DNA from: Paenalcaligenes hominis_A
GTDB taxonomy: Bacteria; Pseudomonadota; Gammaproteobacteria; Burkholderiales; Burkholderiaceae_B
Assembly (NCBI RefSeq): GCF_041359055.1
Contig: NZ_JBGJKZ010000003.1
Coordinates: forward strand, 62,001 to 126,000
Direction: 5' to 3'
Length of the DNA stretch: 64,000 nucleotides
Position 1 is the stretch's first letter, and the number at the start of each line of letters is the position of its first letter. This document shows positions 53,247 through 62,283 of the stretch, in pieces. A program made the position numbers and the translations under genes. Below the pieces are notes generated by a model that saw only the letters and a program-made list of their open reading frames with translations, was not told where the DNA came from and ran no database searches.

Positions 53247-53555
53247 ATGAGTTATCAGTTTATGGATGCATATCGTTTTGGTGAGTTACTGCGGGAAAGG
53301 CGACGCCAGCTAGGGCTTAGCCAAGCTGAAGTGGCATCTCAGGTAGGGGCCAGCAGACAGTGGGTGATCGATATAGAAAAGGGTAAAGAGCGTGCGGAAA
53401 TAGGTATGGCTTTTAAATTAGCTCAGGTTTTAGGGGTGCAGTTCAAAACACAAACAAAAGCGGCGCGCTCTTTAAAAACTCCGATCAATCCTCAAGCAAA
53501 GCAAGCAGAACAAACCATGCAGGATTTAGCCGCTGCTATGGATTTTTTAGACTAG
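53247..53555 (+). CDS. HipB-like XRE-family regulator without HipA
   Basis: 102 residues from ATG 53247 (GAGG 6 nt upstream); the longer frame from 53175 has no site. Helix-turn-helix of the Cro/CI type (LLRERRRQLGLSQAEVASQV, then SRQWVIDIEKGKERAE) and a C-terminal tail. It resembles HipB antitoxins, but no hipA toxin follows: the next 228 nt hold only a hairpin. A stand-alone repressor or relic antitoxin. Confidence 0.75.
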   Translation: MSYQFMDAYRFGELLRERRRQLGLSQAEVASQVGASRQWVIDIEKGKERAEIGMAFKLAQVLGVQFKTQTKAARSLKTPINPQAKQAEQTMQDLAAAMDFLD

Positions 53556-53736
53556 GGCAATATTTCTTCCATGCAATCAAAAAATAAATGCTTATCCTAG
53601 TGCATACCCTAAGTGTCAGGCTGAATAAAGTAGGGCACAATAAGAACATGTTGGTGAGGAGACCATAGGCCCATACATAGGGCTAGCCATAAAAAAATAA
53701 TGGCATCAGCAGTAACCAAAATTATAATAAACCCAC

Positions 53737-53765
53737 AAAACCAGTCTGGAAACCAGACTGGTTTT
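53737..53765. terminator. Bidirectional terminator between the XRE and SMR genes
   Basis: AAAACCAGTCTGG (53737-53749) and CCAGACTGGTTTT (53753-53765), a 13-bp perfect stem with AAA loop. Serves the convergent SMR gene and possibly the XRE gene. Confidence 0.85.
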
Positions 53766-53783
53766 GTCTTTTCTGGCTTTGGT

Positions 53784-54110
53784 TTAACTGCTGGTTTTAG
53801 AAAAAATATTTAAAATAAGTACCCCAACCACAATAAAACCCACCCCAATCATAGCAGCAGCATCTAAGCGTTGTTTAAATAAAACGAGCCCAATAATTGA
53901 AATGGCTACGATGCCAATGCCAGACCAAACTGCATAGGCCACACCCACAGGAATATCTTTTAAAGATAACGATAAAAAATAAAACGCAATCGCATAACCG
54001 CTTACCGTCACAATTGAAGGCACTAATACACTAAACCCTTCGGCTTTTTTTAGGGCTGTGGTGGCAATAATTTCGGCGAAAATAGCGATAGATAAATAAA
54101 TCCAGCTCAT
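53784..54110 (-). CDS. Small multidrug resistance (SMR) transporter, EmrE-like
   Basis: 108 residues, four spans. The membrane Glu of EmrE (Glu14) corresponds to Glu13 in FAEIIATTALKKAEG, and the DIPVGVAYAVWSGIGIVAISIIG segment matches EmrE rather than the guanidinium exporters. Proton-coupled export of cationic drugs is expected. It lies 8 nt after the Smr-domain gene on the same strand and may be co-transcribed. Confidence 0.92.
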   Translation of the reverse strand: MSWIYLSIAIFAEIIATTALKKAEGFSVLVPSIVTVSGYAIAFYFLSLSLKDIPVGVAYAVWSGIGIVAISIIGLVLFKQRLDAAAMIGVGFIVVGVLILNIFSKTSS

Positions 54111-54118
54111 AGAAAACC

Positions 54119-54865
54119 TTATGAATGACGCTTGATACGTAATAGTACTTTTACAGCGCCACTCCCTCCTTCAGCTGGGTTGCAGTCTGTAAAGGCTAAT
54201 ACAAAGTCTAACTGACTTAACCAGCGTCGCACCGCTAAAGGTAACACCGGGCTTTTATCTTTAGAACCATATCCAACCCCATGGACAATACGCACACAAC
54301 GGTATTGTTCAATAAGACTATGTTTTAAAAAATAATTAAGGCGCAAACGGGCTTGCTCTAGGGTTGAGCCATGTAAGTCAATATGGTTGGCAATGGGCCA
54401 GCGTCCTTTTTTTAAATCGCGTAATACATCAGTACCGCAATAGGAGCTGCGGTATTCGTTGATAGGTCTATCGTAAAACTCGAGCGCAAACTCATCTGAC
54501 AGGCCGTAAATGTCTAAAAGCTCATCTTCACCACTGGCATGTCGTTGGCGTTGTAAATATTGTTCGGATGGAACGGTATTTTTTTTAGGCAATACAGGCA
54601 GTTTTTGGCCTGTGTTTTTTGTCTTTAATGGGGTGGTGCCACGTACAGCTTGGTGAAAGAGGGCTTTGTCATTAGGGTCTAGCACAGCATTAAGCGTGCT
54701 TTTTGAATGGAGCCCGAAGCGCAACGTGGGTTTTTGAGTAGACTGCGCCTCAGCCACCATAGGAGGAGGCTGAGGCGGTGTTTGCAACGCTTTTTTTAAG
54801 GCTTTAAGTTCAGCCAGCGTTTTGTGGTGTTTAAAGGTTTTCACTCTCGAGCCAACGCTGAGCAT
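54119..54865 (-). CDS. Smr-domain protein (MutS2-type C-terminal domain)
   Basis: Up to 248 residues. A variable, Pro/Gln-rich N-terminus is followed by the Smr domain (about 165-248) with IDLHGSTLEQARLRL and the active-site-like VHGVGYGSKDKSPVLP. Smr domains of this type nick branched or single-stranded DNA or RNA. The ATG at 54865 overlaps the trxB end by 35 nt; a GTG at 54844 would reduce the overlap to 14 nt and is a real alternative. No strong ribosome-binding site. Confidence 0.8.
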   Translation of the reverse strand: MLSVGSRVKTFKHHKTLAELKALKKALQTPPQPPPMVAEAQSTQKPTLRFGLHSKSTLNAVLDPNDKALFHQAVRGTTPLKTKNTGQKLPVLPKKNTVPSEQYLQRQRHASGEDELLDIYGLSDEFALEFYDRPINEYRSSYCGTDVLRDLKKGRWPIANHIDLHGSTLEQARLRLNYFLKHSLIEQYRCVRIVHGVGYGSKDKSPVLPLAVRRWLSQLDFVLAFTDCNPAEGGSGAVKVLLRIKRHS

Positions 54866-55790
54866 CTAAAGCCGCCATACAACCAGTACCAGCGCTGGTG
54901 ATAGCTTGGCGGTAAATGGTGTCTTGTACATCGCCTGCAGCAAATACACCTGGAACGGATGTCATGGTAGCCATTCCCTCTAGACCACTACGCGTAATAA
55001 TATAGCCGTCTTTCATAGTTAGCTGATCTTGGAATAGCTCAGTGTTAGGGTGGTGACCAATAGCAATAAACACACCCATCACATCTAATTCTTCGGTTGT
55101 GTTGTCTTGATTATTACGTAAGCGCACACCTGTTACGCCCGAGGCATCGCCCAAGACCTCGTCAAGCTCGTAAAAGAGTTTGAGCTTGATATTGCCATTT
55201 TCTACACGCTCCATAAGTTTGTCCGTTAAGATAGCCTCTGAGCGGAAGGTATCACGACGGTGAACTAATGTTACGGTTTTGCAAATGTTTGATAGGTACA
55301 ATGCCTCTTCAACCGCTGTGTTGCCGCCACCGACTACAATGACGTCCTGATTTTTGTAGAAAAAACCATCGCAGGTCGCACAACCGGAAACACCACGCCC
55401 CATGAATTCTTGCTCAGAATCTAAGCCTAAGTACATGGCAGAGGCTCCTGTGCATATAATCAGTGCATCACATGTATATGTATTTCCGCCGTCACCCTTT
55501 AAGGTATATGGACGTTGTTTTAAATCTACCGATACAATTTGATCAAAGATGAGTTCTGTTTCAAAGCGCTCGGCATGGGCCTGGAAGCGTGCCATGAGGT
55601 CTGGTCCTGTTACCCCATTTGCGTCAGCGGGCCAGTTTTCTACGTCTGTGGTGGTCATTAGTTGCCCACCGGGCTCCATACCCGTGATCAGCATGGGCTT
55701 TAAATTAGCACGAGCTGCATAGATGGCCGCTGTATATCCAGCGGGGCCGGAGCCTAAAATCAAAACTTTAGCATGTTTAACAGTAGACAT
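54831..55790 (-). CDS. trxB: Thioredoxin reductase
   Basis: Flavoprotein that reduces thioredoxin with NADPH. 319 residues. FAD motif GSGPAG (13-18), active-site CATC (Cys137-Cys140), NADPH motif VVGGGNTAVEEA and FAD-binding GVFAAGDVQD. Divergent from ftsK across 44 nt, with a shared TATAAT-type box in the gap. Confidence 0.95.
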   Translation of the reverse strand: MSTVKHAKVLILGSGPAGYTAAIYAARANLKPMLITGMEPGGQLMTTTDVENWPADANGVTGPDLMARFQAHAERFETELIFDQIVSVDLKQRPYTLKGDGGNTYTCDALIICTGASAMYLGLDSEQEFMGRGVSGCATCDGFFYKNQDVIVVGGGNTAVEEALYLSNICKTVTLVHRRDTFRSEAILTDKLMERVENGNIKLKLFYELDEVLGDASGVTGVRLRNNQDNTTEELDVMGVFIAIGHHPNTELFQDQLTMKDGYIITRSGLEGMATMTSVPGVFAAGDVQDTIYRQAITSAGTGCMAALDAQRWLESENL

Positions 55791-55821
55791 TATCTATTTC
55801 CCAATAATCAATGATCAGCCA

Positions 55822-55829
55822 ATTATAAT
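55822..55829. promoter_or_regulatory. Overlapping divergent -10 boxes between trxB and ftsK
   Basis: The 8-bp ATTATAAT contains TATAAT on the plus strand (55824-55829) and TATAAT on the minus strand (55827-55822). The plus-strand box ends 5 nt before the ftsK ATG; the minus-strand box would give trxB a leader near 25 nt. No good -35 is visible for either. Confidence 0.5.
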
Positions 55830-55834
55830 GAGTC

Positions 55835-58303
55835 ATGGCTAGAATACCTGCAACTACAAATCGATCAGCAAAAAACGTCCGTAATGGGCCTTCTAAATGG
55901 CAACAGCGGCTTAGCTCTTTGGCGCTTGAAGCCCGTTGGGTTGTGTTTCTATTATTAGCGACCTGGCTAGCTTTGGTCCTATTTACATGGAATAGTTCCG
56001 ACCCGGCTTGGTCCCACTCGTTGGATGCAGGGGCTATTCATAACCAAGGTGGCAAGCTAGGCGCTTATGTATCCGATATTCTGTATTACCTATTTGGTTA
56101 CAGCGCATGGCTTTGGATTGTATTGCTAGTGCAATACTTAGTGGTCGGCTTTTACCGAATTACTAACATTGTAATGCCAACTGGGCGCATTCAAGAACCC
56201 TTAGCCAGAGTGCCATGGGAAATCGGCATAGGATTTGTGCTTTTCTTGTTTGGCTCAATGGGGTTTGAGGCGCTCCAGTTGCGGTTTGGTTTCGATTTAC
56301 CTGCGGGCGCTGGGGGGCAAATTGGACAGCTATTTGCCTCACTTTTAGTTACGTATTTAGGCATGGCTGGCGCTATAGTCATGCTGCTCGTTGCTGTTTG
56401 CGTTGGGGCCAGTTGGTTTTTTGGTTTTTCGTGGTTAAATGTGGCGGAACACGTAGGCCGTAGTTTAGAGATCATTTATTTTAAAATAGGTGCGCTCAAA
56501 GCGCGCTGGGATGATAAGCGAGTGGGGCAGCGTAAAGCCGCTGAACGTACCGAGGCTATTTCGACCAAACAAGAACTACGTCCCGAACCTAAGTCTGAGC
56601 CTGTGCTCACAGCACCTTCACCCGCAGAACGTAAAGAGCCCACTTTAGGTGGTTTGGCACACACTCAAGCTGCTGGCCTAGAGCAAGAGCCAATCACTTC
56701 TAGACCTTATAAACATCCAATCTTTGATGAGCCTGCCGTTGCCAGTCCCGAGCCAGAGGCTCCCAAAGCTGTAATACAAACACAAACGCAAGCCGTGGTG
56801 GTTAAAGCAGCACGGCCTGTAGCAGACGTTAATTTGCCTCCTCTTGATCTTTTAGACGTAGCTCAAGAGCTAGGTGAGCCTATTTCTGCGGAAACTCTCG
56901 AGTTCACATCACGCTTAATTGAGAAAAAATTAGGTGACTTTGGTGTGAATGTGACCGTAATGGAAGCCCAGTCTGGGCCTGTTATTACTCGCTATGAGAT
57001 AGAGCCTGCTACCGGGGTAAAAGGCAATCAAATTGTGAATTTATCCAAGGACTTAGCCCGTTCTTTAAGTCTAGTAGACATTAGGGTGGTAGAAACGATC
57101 CCTGGCAAGAACTTAATGGGTTTAGAGCTGCCCAATCCTAAACGCCAAATGGTACGTTTAGAGGAAATTGTGGGATCTAAAAGCTTTGTGGAAAGCAAGT
57201 CTTTGCTAACGGTAGCTTTGGGTAAAGACATTGCAGGGCACGCTGTTGTGGCCGACTTGGCGCGTATGCCGCACCTATTAGTGGCTGGTACCACTGGCTC
57301 AGGTAAATCAGTGGGGATCAACGCCATGATTCTTTCTATTCTTTACAAAGCCACACCAGAAGAAGCACGACTCATTCTTATTGATCCTAAAATGCTAGAA
57401 ATGAGCGTGTATGAAAACATCCCTCATTTATTGGCTCCTGTAGTGACGGATATGCGCGAAGCCGCCAATGCGTTGACATGGTGTGTGAATGAAATGGAGC
57501 GGCGCTACAAGCTAATGAGTAAAATGGGGGTGCGTAATTTGGCTGGCTTTAATAGCAAAATTAAAGAGGCCAAAGAGCGTGGTGAAAACATTCCTAACCC
57601 GTTCTCTTTGACACCGGATGCACCTGAACCTTTAGACGCGCTGCCCTTTATCGTAGTGGTTATTGATGAGTTAGCCGATTTAATGATGGTGGCTGGCAAG
57701 AAAATCGAAGAGCTTATCGCCCGCTTGGCGCAAAAAGCCCGTGCTGCCGGTATTCATTTGGTGTTGGCGACTCAACGCCCCAGTGTGGACGTCATTACTG
57801 GTTTGATTAAAGCGAATATTCCCACGCGTATTTCGTTTCAAGTTTCGTCACGTGTGGACTCCCGCACTATTTTGGATCAAATGGGGGCCGAAAGCTTGCT
57901 GGGCCAAGGCGATATGCTGTATTTGCCGCCGGGCACTTCCGTGCCTATACGTGTTCATGGCGCTTTTGTGGATGATGAAGAGGTTCATCGCGTGGTGGAC
58001 TACCTCAAAGAGCAAGGCGAGCCCGATTATATAGATGGCATTTTAGATGCTGGGGGCGAAACCGGTGATGGCGTGAATGCGGTAACCGGATTCGTCGATG
58101 CCGAGTCCGACCCGTTGTATGATCAAGCGGTAGCGGTAGTTATGGAAACACAACGTGCCTCCATTTCAGGAGTACAACGTCAACTGCGAGTAGGCTATAA
58201 CCGTGCGGCCCGTTTAATTGAAGAAATGGAAAAAGCCGGAATTGTTTCAGCAATGGGGCCAAATGGAAATCGCGAGATTTTGGTTCCTGTTAATAAAGAC
58301 TAA
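55835..58303 (+). CDS. ftsK: DNA translocase FtsK
   Basis: Septum-bound motor that pumps chromosome dimers towards dif for XerCD resolution. 822 residues, normal for betaproteobacteria. N-terminal spans (about 35-200), a Pro/Ala/Glu-rich linker (about 230-345), motor with Walker A GTTGSGKS (485-492) and Walker B VVIDELADL, then the gamma winged helix that reads KOPS (YDQAVAVVMETQRASISGVQRQL onward). The start lacks a ribosome-binding site. Confidence 0.96.
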   Translation: MARIPATTNRSAKNVRNGPSKWQQRLSSLALEARWVVFLLLATWLALVLFTWNSSDPAWSHSLDAGAIHNQGGKLGAYVSDILYYLFGYSAWLWIVLLVQYLVVGFYRITNIVMPTGRIQEPLARVPWEIGIGFVLFLFGSMGFEALQLRFGFDLPAGAGGQIGQLFASLLVTYLGMAGAIVMLLVAVCVGASWFFGFSWLNVAEHVGRSLEIIYFKIGALKARWDDKRVGQRKAAERTEAISTKQELRPEPKSEPVLTAPSPAERKEPTLGGLAHTQAAGLEQEPITSRPYKHPIFDEPAVASPEPEAPKAVIQTQTQAVVVKAARPVADVNLPPLDLLDVAQELGEPISAETLEFTSRLIEKKLGDFGVNVTVMEAQSGPVITRYEIEPATGVKGNQIVNLSKDLARSLSLVDIRVVETIPGKNLMGLELPNPKRQMVRLEEIVGSKSFVESKSLLTVALGKDIAGHAVVADLARMPHLLVAGTTGSGKSVGINAMILSILYKATPEEARLILIDPKMLEMSVYENIPHLLAPVVTDMREAANALTWCVNEMERRYKLMSKMGVRNLAGFNSKIKEAKERGENIPNPFSLTPDAPEPLDALPFIVVVIDELADLMMVAGKKIEELIARLAQKARAAGIHLVLATQRPSVDVITGLIKANIPTRISFQVSSRVDSRTILDQMGAESLLGQGDMLYLPPGTSVPIRVHGAFVDDEEVHRVVDYLKEQGEPDYIDGILDAGGETGDGVNAVTGFVDAESDPLYDQAVAVVMETQRASISGVQRQLRVGYNRAARLIEEMEKAGIVSAMGPNGNREILVPVNKD

Positions 58304-58312
58304 AGGAATGCT

Positions 58313-58939
58313 ATGACATGGTTGTCAAAAATTAGCGTAATGGCTCTGAGTCTTGCTGCAAGTGCGATGGTGTATGCGCAGACAGCAACGCAACAGCTTC
58401 AACAGTTTGTTCAACAGGTGCACAGTGCATCGGGACAATTTAGTCAAAGTACCATTGATGCTCAAGGTGCCTCGCGTCCTGCTCAAACAGGGGAGTTCGC
58501 GTTTAAGCGCCCAGGAAAGTTTAAATGGTCTGTATTGAAACCCTACGAACAGTTGGTGGTTTCTGATGGTAAACAGCTCTACCAGTACGATCCCGACCTT
58601 AACCAGCTAACTCAGCGTGGGGTGGATCAAGCCATTGGCACGTCACCGGCAGCTATTTTATTTGGCTCAGGGCAACTTGAAGACAGTTTTGTATTGGAAG
58701 ACAGGCCCGACGAAGAAGCGGTACAGTGGTTACGGGCCACGCCCAAGTCCAAGGATGCTGGGTTTACTTATGTAGATATTGCGTTTAAAGACCAGCTACC
58801 TATTCGTCTGGTGCTATTAGATAGCTTTGACCAGCGCACAATCATTGATTTAACCCAGGTAAATACACAGGCAAATCTAGCAGACTCAACATTTGAATTC
58901 AAAGCCCCATCGGGTGTCGATGTGGTGACCTTGCCTTAA
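58313..58939 (+). CDS. lolA: Outer-membrane lipoprotein carrier LolA
   Basis: Periplasmic chaperone carrying lipoproteins from LolCDE to LolB. 208 residues; signal peptide about 22 residues (VYA then Gln). The LolA pattern includes ASGQFSQSTIDAQG, FAFKRPGKFKW and YDPDLNQLTQR. Nine nt after ftsK, with AAAGGA before the start; part of the ftsK-lolA-rarA run. Confidence 0.94.
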   Translation: MTWLSKISVMALSLAASAMVYAQTATQQLQQFVQQVHSASGQFSQSTIDAQGASRPAQTGEFAFKRPGKFKWSVLKPYEQLVVSDGKQLYQYDPDLNQLTQRGVDQAIGTSPAAILFGSGQLEDSFVLEDRPDEEAVQWLRATPKSKDAGFTYVDIAFKDQLPIRLVLLDSFDQRTIIDLTQVNTQANLADSTFEFKAPSGVDVVTLP

Positions 58940-58952
58940 CCAATACACGCTA

Positions 58953-60281
58953 ATGGCTGACGATTTATTTACTTCTCAAACAACTCCCTATGCGCCCTTA
59001 GCAGAGCGATTACGACCTCGTCATCTTGATGAGGTCGTGGGGCAGACCGATCTGGTCGGAGAAGGTAAACCCTTGCGTGTGGCTTTTGCTTCGGGTCGTC
59101 CTCACTCAATGATCTTCTGGGGGCCTCCCGGTGTGGGCAAAACCACCTTGGCTCGCATGATGGCGCAGGGTTTTGATGCGCAGTTTATTGCTATTTCTGC
59201 CGTGTTGGGTGGTGTTAAAGACATTCGAGATGCGGTGGTAAAAGCTCAGGTTGCACAAGGCCAAGGTAGACGCACTATTTTGTTTGTCGATGAGGTGCAC
59301 CGCTTTAATAAGGCCCAGCAGGACGCCTTTTTACCGTATGTGGAAAGCGGCTTGTTTACTTTTATTGGGGCAACAACGGAAAACCCCTCGTTTGAAGTGA
59401 ACTCGGCCTTACTTTCTAGGGCGCGAGTCTATGTATTGCAGCCACTAACTATAGAGCAGCTTTTGCTCTTGGTTCAAAAAGCCATTGCGCGTTATGTTGA
59501 GGATGCGCAAATTAATTTGCATTTCACTGATGACGCACAGCAGCAGTTGGCGGCTTGGGCAGATGGTGACGCCCGTCGTGTTATTAATGCTGTCGAGGTA
59601 GTGGCGGAGTCGGCTCAAGCCGCAGGCGTTGACCAAGTCGATCAAGCTTATCTAGAGCAGTCACTTTCACATAATTTGCGACGCTTTGATAAAGGCGGTG
59701 ATGCATTTTATGATCAGATTAGTGCCTTGCATAAATCTGTACGCGGCTCAGACCCCGATGCGGCTTTGTATTGGTTTAGTCGCATGCTAGATGGGGGCGC
59801 AGACGCCTCCTATTTGTCTCGTCGCATTGTGCGAATGGCATGGGAAGACATTGGTTTGGCTGACCCCAGAGCCATGCAAATTGTGAATGATGCAGCGGCT
59901 ACGTTCGAGCGACTGGGTTCGCCCGAGGGCGAACTTGCCCTAGCACAAGCCGTGATTTATTTAGCTATAGCACCAAAAAGCAATGCGGGGTACATGGCGT
60001 ATAATCAAGCGCGTCGTTTTGCTGCCGAGCACGGTAGTGCTGCGGTGCCAGTGCACTTACGTAATGCCCCCACTAAATTAATGAAGCAGCTTGGGCATGG
60101 CAAAACGTATCGCTATGCGCACGATGAGCCTCATGGTTATGCGGCAGGTGAAAATTACTTCCCTGATGGTTTAAGCCCACGTTTTTACATACCTACTGAC
60201 CGAGGCTTAGAGCAAAAAATAGCAGAAAAGCTTCGTTTTTTGTCTGATCTAGACCGTCAATCCCAACGCACAAAATCCTAG
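58953..60281 (+). CDS. rarA: Replication-associated recombination protein RarA
   Basis: AAA+ ATPase (MgsA/MarA) acting at stalled forks with SSB. 442 residues. Walker A GPPGVGKT at 57-64, Walker B LFVDEVHRF, sensor GATTENPS, then the MgsA C-terminal domains (RRIVRMAWEDIGLADPRA). 13 nt after lolA; no obvious ribosome-binding site, so possibly coupled. Confidence 0.94.
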   Translation: MADDLFTSQTTPYAPLAERLRPRHLDEVVGQTDLVGEGKPLRVAFASGRPHSMIFWGPPGVGKTTLARMMAQGFDAQFIAISAVLGGVKDIRDAVVKAQVAQGQGRRTILFVDEVHRFNKAQQDAFLPYVESGLFTFIGATTENPSFEVNSALLSRARVYVLQPLTIEQLLLLVQKAIARYVEDAQINLHFTDDAQQQLAAWADGDARRVINAVEVVAESAQAAGVDQVDQAYLEQSLSHNLRRFDKGGDAFYDQISALHKSVRGSDPDAALYWFSRMLDGGADASYLSRRIVRMAWEDIGLADPRAMQIVNDAAATFERLGSPEGELALAQAVIYLAIAPKSNAGYMAYNQARRFAAEHGSAAVPVHLRNAPTKLMKQLGHGKTYRYAHDEPHGYAAGENYFPDGLSPRFYIPTDRGLEQKIAEKLRFLSDLDRQSQRTKS

Positions 60282-60349
60282 TTTCGACTTAAATCTTAGT
60301 CTGAACTTCGCTACAATCTTTTTATTCTTATATTCCTTGAGCTTTTACT

Positions 60350-61684
60350 ATGTTAGATATTAATTCGTTGCGTAGAAATTTAGATGAGGTGGTTGCGGCT
60401 TTAGCAACCCGTGGGGTGCAGTTTGATACCGAACGTTTTAATACGCTAGAGAGTCAGCGTAAAGCGATCCAAGTAGAAACAGAGTCCCTGCAAGCCCGCC
60501 GCAATACGCTATCAAAGCTCATTGGACAATTACGTGCTAAAGGCGAGGATGCGTCCCAGGAAATGGAGGAATCCAAAGCCATACCTAAAAAACTGCACGA
60601 GCTAGAAGCTCAATTGGGTGAGTTACAGGCTGAAATTCATGATTGGCTCAGTGGTTTACCTAATACGCCTCATGCCTCGGTTCCGGTTGGCGATTCCGAA
60701 GAGCAAAATGTAGAGGTGCGTCGTTGGGTGCCTGGCAACGAAGCCGCTGATGCAATACCTCAGCCGTTTGACTTTGAAGTAAAAGACCATGTTGCTATTG
60801 GCGAGGGTATTGGGCTTGATTTTGAAGCCGCGCGCAAGCTCTCTGGGGCTCGCTTTATGGTGTTGCGTGGTCAAATAGCCAAATTACATCGCGCTCTAGC
60901 GCAGTACATGCTTGATGTACAAACCGAAGAGCACGGCTATACCGAATGTTATACCCCTTACATTGTGAATAGCTCCACATTATTTGGCACCGGACAGTTA
61001 CCAAAATTCAAAGACGATATGTTTTGGGTAACCAAAGGGGGACAAGACCATACTGACGAGCACGAGGGCCAAACCGAAGATTTATACTTAATTTCTACCT
61101 CGGAAATTACATTAACGGGGACGGTGCGCGATGAAATTTTACGTGCCGATGAGCTTCCTATTCGTTTAACTGCTCATACGCCGTGTTTCCGTTCTGAGGC
61201 GGGCAGTGGTGGCCGAGATACACGCGGTATTATTCGTCAGCATCAGTTTGATAAGGTCGAAATGGTGCAAATAGTGCATCCCGACCAGTCCTACGATGCG
61301 TTAGAGCAAATGGTTGGACATGCAGAAACCATTTTGCAGCGTTTAGGTTTGCCTTATCGAGTCGTGTCTTTATGTACGGGTGATATGGGCTTTTCAGCTG
61401 CAAAAACGTATGACCTCGAGGTATGGCTACCCGCGCAAAACACATGGCGTGAAATTTCCTCTATTTCTAATTGCGAAGCATTTCAAGCGCGACGTTTACA
61501 GGCCCGTTTCCGTCAAGAAAAACGGCCGGAGTACGTGCATACACTAAATGGATCTGGTCTAGCCGTAGGACGTACCTTGGTGGCTGTATTAGAAAATTTC
61601 CAACAGGCCGATGGCAGTGTTTTAGTACCAGAAGTATTACGCCCTTATTTGGGTGGTAAAGCGTACTTAACGCCCCATATTTAA
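60350..61684 (+). CDS. serS: Seryl-tRNA synthetase
   Basis: Charges tRNA-Ser (and tRNA-Sec); class II synthetase. 444 residues: N-terminal antiparallel coiled coil (about 30-100) and catalytic domain with TSEITLTGTVRDEIL, motif 2 FRSEAGSGGRDTRGIIRQHQF, and motif 3 NGSGLAVGRTLVAVLENF. TACAAT at 60313-60318 may be its -10. Ends the ftsK-lolA-rarA-serS block. Confidence 0.96.
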   Translation: MLDINSLRRNLDEVVAALATRGVQFDTERFNTLESQRKAIQVETESLQARRNTLSKLIGQLRAKGEDASQEMEESKAIPKKLHELEAQLGELQAEIHDWLSGLPNTPHASVPVGDSEEQNVEVRRWVPGNEAADAIPQPFDFEVKDHVAIGEGIGLDFEAARKLSGARFMVLRGQIAKLHRALAQYMLDVQTEEHGYTECYTPYIVNSSTLFGTGQLPKFKDDMFWVTKGGQDHTDEHEGQTEDLYLISTSEITLTGTVRDEILRADELPIRLTAHTPCFRSEAGSGGRDTRGIIRQHQFDKVEMVQIVHPDQSYDALEQMVGHAETILQRLGLPYRVVSLCTGDMGFSAAKTYDLEVWLPAQNTWREISSISNCEAFQARRLQARFRQEKRPEYVHTLNGSGLAVGRTLVAVLENFQQADGSVLVPEVLRPYLGGKAYLTPHI

Positions 61685-61702
61685 TTTAAGTGGTTTTTCA
61701 CT

Positions 61703-61729
61703 AAAAAGCTGGCGTTAAGCCAGCTTTTT
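61703..61729. terminator. Terminator after serS
   Basis: AAAAAGCTGGC (61703-61713) and GCCAGCTTTTT (61719-61729), 11-bp stem and 5-nt loop, A and T tracts at the ends. Serves serS and the convergent small membrane gene. Confidence 0.9.
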
Positions 61730-61743
61730 ATTTGCTTGCCTAG

Positions 61744-62109
61744 TTAAAGAGTAGGGCGTCGCAGAACAGGATAGTCTTTGGGCATAGGCAGCATTAAAGG
61801 TTGTGTTTTGCTGTCTTCGTCCAAATACACGGGGTGACGTTTTGGTCTGGCAGTAAAGTTGAGAAGTTGAATAAAAAGAAATAGCCAAACAGCACAAGAA
61901 ACCACCTTTGCGATAAGTCCATTTAAGCTGGCATACCCTGTTTCGGGCGAGGCTGCAATACCTAAAAGACTAGCAAGGCTAGGAAAAGCGCCAATGAGCT
62001 CAACAAATAAATTACCCGGTAGAGTAAAAGCAAGGCGTAGGTAATCCCAAATGCCTACTGAGCTGGACGCTTGGAGGTCGTAAAACCACTGTAGCGATTG
62101 AATATGCAT
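61744..62109 (-). CDS. Small membrane protein of unknown function
   Basis: 121 residues from ATG 62109, preceded by AAGGAG; the frame is open to 62154 without a site. Two hydrophobic segments (about 22-50 and 67-88) and a basic C-terminal tail with KRHPVYLDEDSK. I do not recognise a family. It may interact with the inner membrane through both spans. Neighbouring gene on the same strand is the thioesterase, 174 nt upstream, so it is probably separate. Confidence 0.65.
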   Translation of the reverse strand: MHIQSLQWFYDLQASSSVGIWDYLRLAFTLPGNLFVELIGAFPSLASLLGIAASPETGYASLNGLIAKVVSCAVWLFLFIQLLNFTARPKRHPVYLDEDSKTQPLMLPMPKDYPVLRRPTL

Positions 62110-62283
62110 AATAGACTCCTTAGAAGAAAGCCTGTGAACATGCACAAGAGACAAAAATTACCCTGTCTCAATTCAATATAGAAGCGTTCATTAAAGTTGG
62201 CAAGGCCTTGTTGCTTAAACGTTATCCCTAGTTTTGGCCTATCTGCTTGTGCGACAGGGGGTAAATGAGGGTTTCAGCTCTTA

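Noticed and set aside
53650..53700. Guanidine-type riboswitch for the SMR gene
   Set aside because: The hairpin-rich stretch lies downstream of the minus-strand SMR gene, not in its leader, and the protein is EmrE-like rather than a guanidinium exporter.
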